Assembly (NCBI GenBank): GCA_903772945.1
Contig: CAICTM010000477.1
Location: 1-64,000, forward strand
Origin: Seminavis robusta
Lineage: Eukaryota > Bacillariophyta > Bacillariophyceae > Naviculales > Naviculaceae
Direction of reading: 5' to 3'
DNA: 64,000 nucleotides
Below are positions 59,101-64,000 of this stretch, piece after piece. The notes beneath the pieces are model-generated. The model saw nothing but the letters and a program-made list of their open reading frames with translations. It did no database searches and was not told the DNA's origin. Numbering within the stretch: position 1 is the first letter of the stretch; the number at the start of each line of letters is the position of its first letter. The translations under genes and the position numbers were made by a program.

Positions 59101-59962
59101 AACGAAATCTCCGCAATTCGAGGCCAGACAATCCCATCGTCCCAAATGTCTGCAAGAGAAACCACAGAGTTTGATGAGTTAGTTGAGAAGCCAGCCACAA
59201 AGAACCAACATAAAGACAGACAGACAACTCACCCCCACAACGAACTGATTGCTGCAATTCCTTGGCCAATGTCCCGTCTGCATCCCATTTTCGTATGCCA
59301 TTCAAGCGTTGCTTGATCAGAGCCGGGGGATCAAAGCCATAGGCTTCGGGGTGGAGCGAGTCCCAGCGAAATGACTTTTGCCAATTGGTAAAGGTAGTGA
59401 CTGTAATGAATCCTTGCAGCATTCCAGCTTTCCAATGTGACTCGGGGGTAGTGGGCTGCTGCTTCAGTAGAGAGTCTGTGGGTGGTGTTTCTGGAACATT
59501 TGGCTGGCCTGAAGCTGTTGCTTCCTGGCTGCTGGGGCCCTCCGAGCCACTGTCGGTAGCAATGGGTGACACTTTGGCTGGTGCAGTTGTGTCGGTTGTT
59601 ACTGTTTCTTCTTCGTTTGTCTTTACTGTCAAGGAAGGATCCGCATTGGTTCGAACCACAAATCCAAAACAAGGATCATCCACGTCGCATCGATCGGCCA
59701 AATACTCCAACGACAAGGGCTTGGCACTACTATTGGTGGTCACGGCATCCTCATTCTTGAACCCCTTGCGGCGTCGTACAGCTTCTTTTCCCAACAAGAG
59801 CATTTCCGCCATGCAGGCTTGAAAATGTTCTCGTTTGCTAATGCGCTGCAAGGAAGAATGTTCGAGATCCGGTGTCGCCTTGGGCACATGGACAAAGGAA
59901 TAGGCTGGTTGGGCCAGCGGCTTTTGCTCAAACCGCATCGCGTTCAAGTGGCCACAAGGCAT
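56196..59962 (-). CDS. GNAT-like, double LysM and HMG-box fusion protein
   Basis: Three exons (59962-59233, 59149-59076, 58982-56196) give 1196 aa. The segment spanning exons 1-3 ends like a GNAT acetyltransferase: IAEISLLGGLGCGRTLVKLAL (acetyl-CoA loop region) and VVLQATDNSIPFYESLGF at about 289-306. Two LysM-like domains follow, at about 346-400 and 435-484. An HMG box lies at about 656-728 (PGPFVLFCQDMRNRKENL, RVLADRWQKAP), then an unnamed conserved-looking domain near 813 (YKYWFVLTFVPDLQW), a basic KKSRKRKKP stretch and a His/Tyr/Pro-rich tail. HMG boxes bend DNA, while LysM usually binds glycans outside cells; here, with no signal peptide, a nuclear role is likelier (inference). Residue-level activity of the GNAT part is uncertain. 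Confidence 0.8.
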
Positions 59963-61171
59963 GGTGGAAAATTGATTGATGGATTCAACAGAGAATAGAT
60001 ATTAGAAAAATCCACCGAGACAGGTAGATTGTCAAAAATCAGGACTTCCTGTGCTTTTCTCTTTGGTGTTTCTACAGAACAAAATGACTTCCACAGCCAA
60101 AGGCCAACCGCCAAACGGCAAGAGACGCTTCCTTTCTTCCTCTTCGCACGGAGCTACTAGCTACCAGTAGACTAGTCTGCTATGCTCTCCTATCAGCACG
60201 AGGATGGCAAAGAACAACTGCAAGTAGTGGTTTTGAAATCAAATTATGGAAGAGCATCGAGGGGTTTTGCCACCCGTTAATGATTTCGCAGCGGACAGCC
60301 GAAGAGGCTGAAGAGCCTGGCTTCCTCAAAATGGCGCCTTCTCAGTTTTGAAAACGGTTGGCGGTTGATTGGCTCAACATCGGTGTTTCCTCGGCCTTGC
60401 TGCTTTCAACAATAAAACGTCAGAGCGGCTACGGTGCCGGTACGCGCTAATCAACCAAAATGGACCCACAGCACGTCGAAGTGGCGTCTGCATCCGCGTT
60501 CGCTGCATCCACGGCTCCAATTCATTCGATGCAATAGTAGCTGATTTGTTCAGCCAACGAGGGGATCCTCAGCCACAGATAGGTCCAGCAACTCAAGTCG
60601 GATGGACTTGATCCTGGTACCGGTACCGGTACCTGTAGGACAAGGCGACGGGTGGACTTGATCTGATTGGGACTAGCTAAGACGATACCACCTCAACATT
60701 TATTGCCCAAAAGAGTGCTGAGCAAGCTCGAGAGCGGTGAGCGGCAATGAAACTGAGTGCAGGAAGTCACCGCTACTCAGGATACGTGTAGCCCTACCGT
60801 TCCTTGGCAACACCCATACGAACGTGCATTCCTTTTTATTAGAGAACAAATGACAAGCTCTAAACGGCCAAACTGGTACCATTGTCAAGTTAGTGGAATC
60901 GACGGGTCCTTATGCGGTCGTGGGGCTGCGGTCGAGCGAGGAACCCAACAAGGATTGAAACCTGACCATCTGCGCCCTTTTGCTTGAGGGACAGGTGACA
61001 GTACGTGTGCATCGTGCTGAGAATTTCCACATATGCATCGGTGGATTGGTGGAAGGAGATACTGATTTGCAGGGAACATTGTCAAAACACGATCCTTTGT
61101 TTGAATACTGCACGCGATGAGACCTTGAGGAGTACATCAGGTATTAGATAAAGCTAAAGGGATAAAAGGTT
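59963..61171. other. Intergenic; no gene seen
   Basis: Promoter of the GNAT-LysM-HMG gene at the left end. Contains a GGTACCGGTACCGGTACC tract at about 60617-60634. Open frames here are short and lack protein-like features. Confidence 0.5.
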
Positions 61172-61253
61172 CGACTTCGGCAGGACTCGAACCTACGCGG
61201 GATAAACCCAATCGATTTCTAGTCGATCGCCTTAACCGCTCGGCCACGAAGTC
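61172..61253 (-). tRNA. tRNA-Ser (anticodon AGA)
   Basis: An 82-nt minus-strand sequence with acceptor arms GACTTCG/CGAAGTC, discriminator G, D arm TGGCCGAGCGGTTAAGGC, anticodon loop CTAGAAA, a long variable arm, and T loop GGTTCGAACC. The long variable arm and G discriminator are typical of serine tRNA. No intron. Confidence 0.93.
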
Positions 61254-61360
61254 AATGAAGCAATGTCATTGTTGCTGAAGACTGATGGTGGCGACTCGGT
61301 TACTACCCGAGGCTGATTGCTGGGAGGTGGAGAGCAAAACGATGCAGGAGAGCTAAAAGT

Positions 61361-61442
61361 CGACTTCGGCAGGACTCGAACCTACGCGGGATAAACCCAA
61401 TCGATTTCTAGTCGATCGCCTTAACCGCTCGGCCACGAAGTC
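61361..61442 (-). tRNA. tRNA-Ser (anticodon AGA), second copy
   Basis: Identical over its 82 nt to the copy 189 bp away and in the same orientation; the sequence between them is not duplicated. Confidence 0.93.
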
Positions 61443-61967
61443 TTTGAATAATCGTTAGATGTCAAACAGGAGAGGAGACACAAGGTTACTAAGCATTTAT
61501 TTCGCCACACTCGAGTCACAAGCACACGTACTGGTACATGTAGTACCGTTCAACTTCCACAAATGATGCTCTTTGCCGTACCTGGTACCGGACGGTACCA
61601 TACCAGGTACGAGGTACGCTGTACCTGGCACCGTAGCTCTTTTTGCCACTCCCACTCTTTATTTGTTAACTTTTTGCCACTCCCACTCACTTTTCAGCTG
61701 AAGGGAACACCGAGAACTGCGGAAGTACTTTCTCGGAACCGTAGATGAAGATTGAGAATGATTCGATTCGTTTCAATTCGCTTTCGGTACGACTGTACCG
61801 TACTGGTACCACACTGAAGTCTTGCGGAAGGTTGTCTTTGCCGTAACCTATATTGCGGATGTCTTGACGAGTTGTGCAACAGATTAGTTCATAAAATCAA
61901 CTTTCAAAAACTCTCAACACAACAGCAGCAGCTGAAATCAAAGGCAAGAAAGAAACAACTAGAAAGA
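61443..61967. other. Intergenic; no gene seen
   Basis: Contains overlapping GTACC/GGTAC palindromes at about 61577-61635 and the direct repeat at 61640-61688. Promoter of the gene at 61968. Confidence 0.5.
61640..61688. repeat. 18-bp direct repeat
   Basis: TTTTTGCCACTCCCACTC at 61640-61657 and again at 61671-61688. Confidence 0.85.
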
Positions 61968-62449
61968 ATGGGAGGACACCACAAGTAAGTTTTTCTTCAA
62001 GAAGCAATGGGGCACCCAAGTGCTCAATTGTTGCTTGGCTTGGTCATTGCTCATTGTGCGTCTTCTAACTCCATGTTGGCTGCGCGTTCGCTCTGCACAG
62101 GAAAGATGCTGACGCTCAGCCCAGCAACAAGAACAAGAACCACCACGCAAAGGAAAATCACGCCCCAGCAAAGAAAGGCCATGGTGGAAGGAACCACGAG
62201 GAGCAACCTGCAAAACTGAGCAACAACAAAAAGGGCCACGGTGGACGGACCCACGAGGTGCAAGCAAAGGCCAACCCCAACCTGACCAAGAGAGACCTCA
62301 AGATGTTGGAGAAGCTCCATGCCAAGATTGAGTATCTCGAGATTCGAGATGAATACGATGAGGCGGACAAGTTGAGAGAGCAAATGACTGCGATTGAAGA
62401 CAATGCCAATGCCAAGGCAATGAAGAAGGCCGAAAGGAGGTCTGGTTAG
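61968..62449 (+). CDS. Small basic protein with UVR-like helical motif (two exons)
   Basis: Exon 1 is 61968-61984 (17 nt) and exon 2 is 62101-62449, giving 121 aa. The N-terminal half is Lys/His/Asn-rich with two copies of KKGHGGR.H. The C-terminal half is a charged helix (IEYLEIRDEYDEADKLREQ) that looks like a UVR-type coiled hairpin, a motif used for protein contacts. The first exon encodes only MGGHHK. Function unknown; a small nucleic-acid- or ribosome-associated protein is possible but not shown. Confidence 0.7.
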
Positions 62450-63088
62450 ACTCTACAAGAAGCGACAGAATCATGCCCTAGCCGGGCATGAGTGATGACA
62501 AGCAAGGACGCAAGAAGACATGTGTTGACAACTATAGATGGTCTCAGAAGGAAACATAGAAAAGACAGAAAGAAGGTTGATAAAAGTTGAAGATAAAACA
62601 ATAGAGAACACCATTTGTACTGTACTGTCCTATCTTGAGTGCTGGTACCCGTTGCTTGAACTGCGTGTTACCGTGGCATTCAATTGCTAAGCTAAAAGCT
62701 GCTCCGACGGGATGCAATCAACCATTGCTTGCAAAGTTTCATTACTTTTATAACATTACTTCTACAGTTTCCACCAGCACGGACCAACATCGTCAACCAA
62801 CCTTCAAACACCTGTGTTTAGTTAGTACGTTGCCAGTACTCACTCCAATCGCTGCGTGCATTCCTTATCACCTTTGCAATCAGCCAGCCAGTCGCAATCG
62901 ATTGAATCGAATCCGCAAATCCACGATCAGTACCGTACGTGTACTGTACTGCCGAGTCGAGTCACCACCGTCATCCCACATTGTGCTTGTTCGGTAGCGA
63001 TTGTCACGGTTGACGCGGCGCAAACACACACACGCACCAATGCCATTCGCCTTGCGTGTGTCAAAGCCATTCTTTCCGTGTGGACTTT
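62450..63088. other. Intergenic between convergent genes; no gene seen
   Basis: No supported coding region; only short frames without protein character. Confidence 0.5.
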
Positions 63089-63418
63089 TTATTCAGCAGA
63101 GGGAGCTTCTGTGGCGGGAGCACCTGTCTCTTCTTCGTCATCAAAAGTGGGCACAAACGTTGCTTCTATCACTCCACCAACTGCAAGTTCAGTAGGCGAT
63201 CCAGTGGCTTCCAGTTCTCGTTCTCCTTCTTGAGATAACTTGCGACCATCCGAAGGAGCGTCTGTGATAGGAAAGTCTGTCTCTACGTCAGATGGCGCAA
63301 AAGTTGCTTCCACCATGCCGTGAATTTCCATCAATTGTCGTCCTCCACGCAAATTGCTCGCAGCCTGTGAATGGCCCACGGCAGCCAAAAAGATAGTGAT
63401 CAAAGAAAAAACCTTCAT
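63089..63418 (-). CDS. Small secreted protein
   Basis: A 109-aa protein from ATG 63418. Residues 1-20 are a clear signal peptide (MKVFSLITIFLAAVGHSQA). The mature part is acidic, with two related segments, MVEATFAPSDVETDFP and VIEATFVPTFDDEEE, and a Pro/Ala/Thr-rich end. There are no cysteines. It is probably secreted or part of the cell wall; family unknown. Confidence 0.65.
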   Translation of the reverse strand: MKVFSLITIFLAAVGHSQAASNLRGGRQLMEIHGMVEATFAPSDVETDFPITDAPSDGRKLSQEGERELEATGSPTELAVGGVIEATFVPTFDDEEETGAPATEAPSAE

Positions 63419-64000
63419 GCTTGCAAGGGACTTTTATTGTCGAAAGAAAGAAGTAAGATTGTGTGAATTGTGGGATCTTGAGCTAATGTATCAACAGTTT
63501 CTTCCCCTTCGTCTGACCGCTCATTGGCAATTGGCATTGCTTCTCAATCTTGTGAGGTATCTTGTGCCTTCGGAGTGGCATTGCTAATTACCAAAGTCAC
63601 TTAGAGAGATTTGGTTCGGAGAAGTGCCGATGATTGGCATCACACCGGCACAACTCATCCGTGCTTCCAAGAAAATGACAATGAGCCAGTCGAGCTAGGA
63701 AGTCTTCAATCGTTCGGTCGATCCTCATAATACCGGTGGCCAGGACGCCAGGGCCAACACCCGTGCTTGTGATGGCTGTTGCCTTCACTACGGTAGCGTA
63801 CCTGCTACACTTGGGCTATGGGTCCTTTGACGTGAACTGTCAGTGTTGACTTTTGTATGAACCCATATTCATGTGCCAACAATGACAAAGCACCAGTAGC
63901 GCGGCAAGAACTCTCACTTACTTGTCCACTCCACATCAATTAGCACAAATAATAGTACTGTAACCCCCAATCAAGTTTCTCCAAGAGACAAAGGCTTTAA
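63419..64000. other. Intergenic to window edge; no gene seen
   Basis: Promoter of the secreted-protein gene lies at the left end. No further gene is supported before the edge. Confidence 0.5.

Noticed and set aside
61172-61442. tRNA-Leu rather than tRNA-Ser for the two class II tRNAs
   Set aside because: Anticodon AGA and discriminator G fit serine; leucine tRNAs carry discriminator A.

Overview
The window looks like nuclear DNA of a pennate diatom, most probably Seminavis robusta or a close relative; the species is an inference. Supporting signs are short GT-AG introns, membrane-anchored LRR proteins with an SPTQAPT-type stalk, a plastid presequence with a W-S/F-A-P cleavage site, a diatom-type Ty1/copia fossil, receptor cyclase/phosphodiesterase fusions, and intergenic DNA full of short palindromes (CTAGCTAG, ACCGGTACCGGT).

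Layout. 1-3700: broken copia retrotransposon, minus strand. 5.5-17 kb: single genes for a TFIIH-p62-type PH protein, two membrane proteins, a frameshifted ankyrin-repeat gene, an IQM-like calmodulin-binding protein, a secreted protein and a probable plastid membrane protein. 17.4-42.4 kb: a nucleotide-cyclase cluster. Three plus-strand genes (called GC1, GC2, GC3 here) encode TM-ectodomain-TM-class III cyclase proteins; GC2 and GC3 also carry a C-terminal HD phosphodiesterase. A fourth gene on the minus strand (rGC4) has the animal-like receptor guanylyl cyclase plan: Cache-like ectodomain, one TM, pseudokinase, cyclase. Between GC3 and rGC4 lies an intron-rich, divergent histone H3 gene in six exons, two of them only 8 and 14 nt long. 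43-46.6 kb: a BTB gene with a frameshift, a small rGC4-derived pseudogene holding a 154-bp insertion and flanked by minisatellites, and a small basic protein. 47.4-56 kb: two related membrane LRR proteins. 56.2-60 kb: a GNAT-LysM-HMG fusion protein. 61-64 kb: two identical tRNA-Ser(AGA) genes and two small genes.

How they fit together. The cluster carries the parts of a membrane cyclic-nucleotide signalling system, with ligand-binding ectodomains, synthesis, and synthesis plus breakdown in one chain. cGMP signalling through receptor cyclases is reported in the sex-pheromone response of S. robusta; a role for these particular genes is not shown here. The LRR proteins are further candidate surface receptors.

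Exon models were built by hand. In every full model given here the reading frame closes from ATG to stop across GT-AG introns. None has been tested against RNA. For the 8332-8926 gene the first exon is not resolved.
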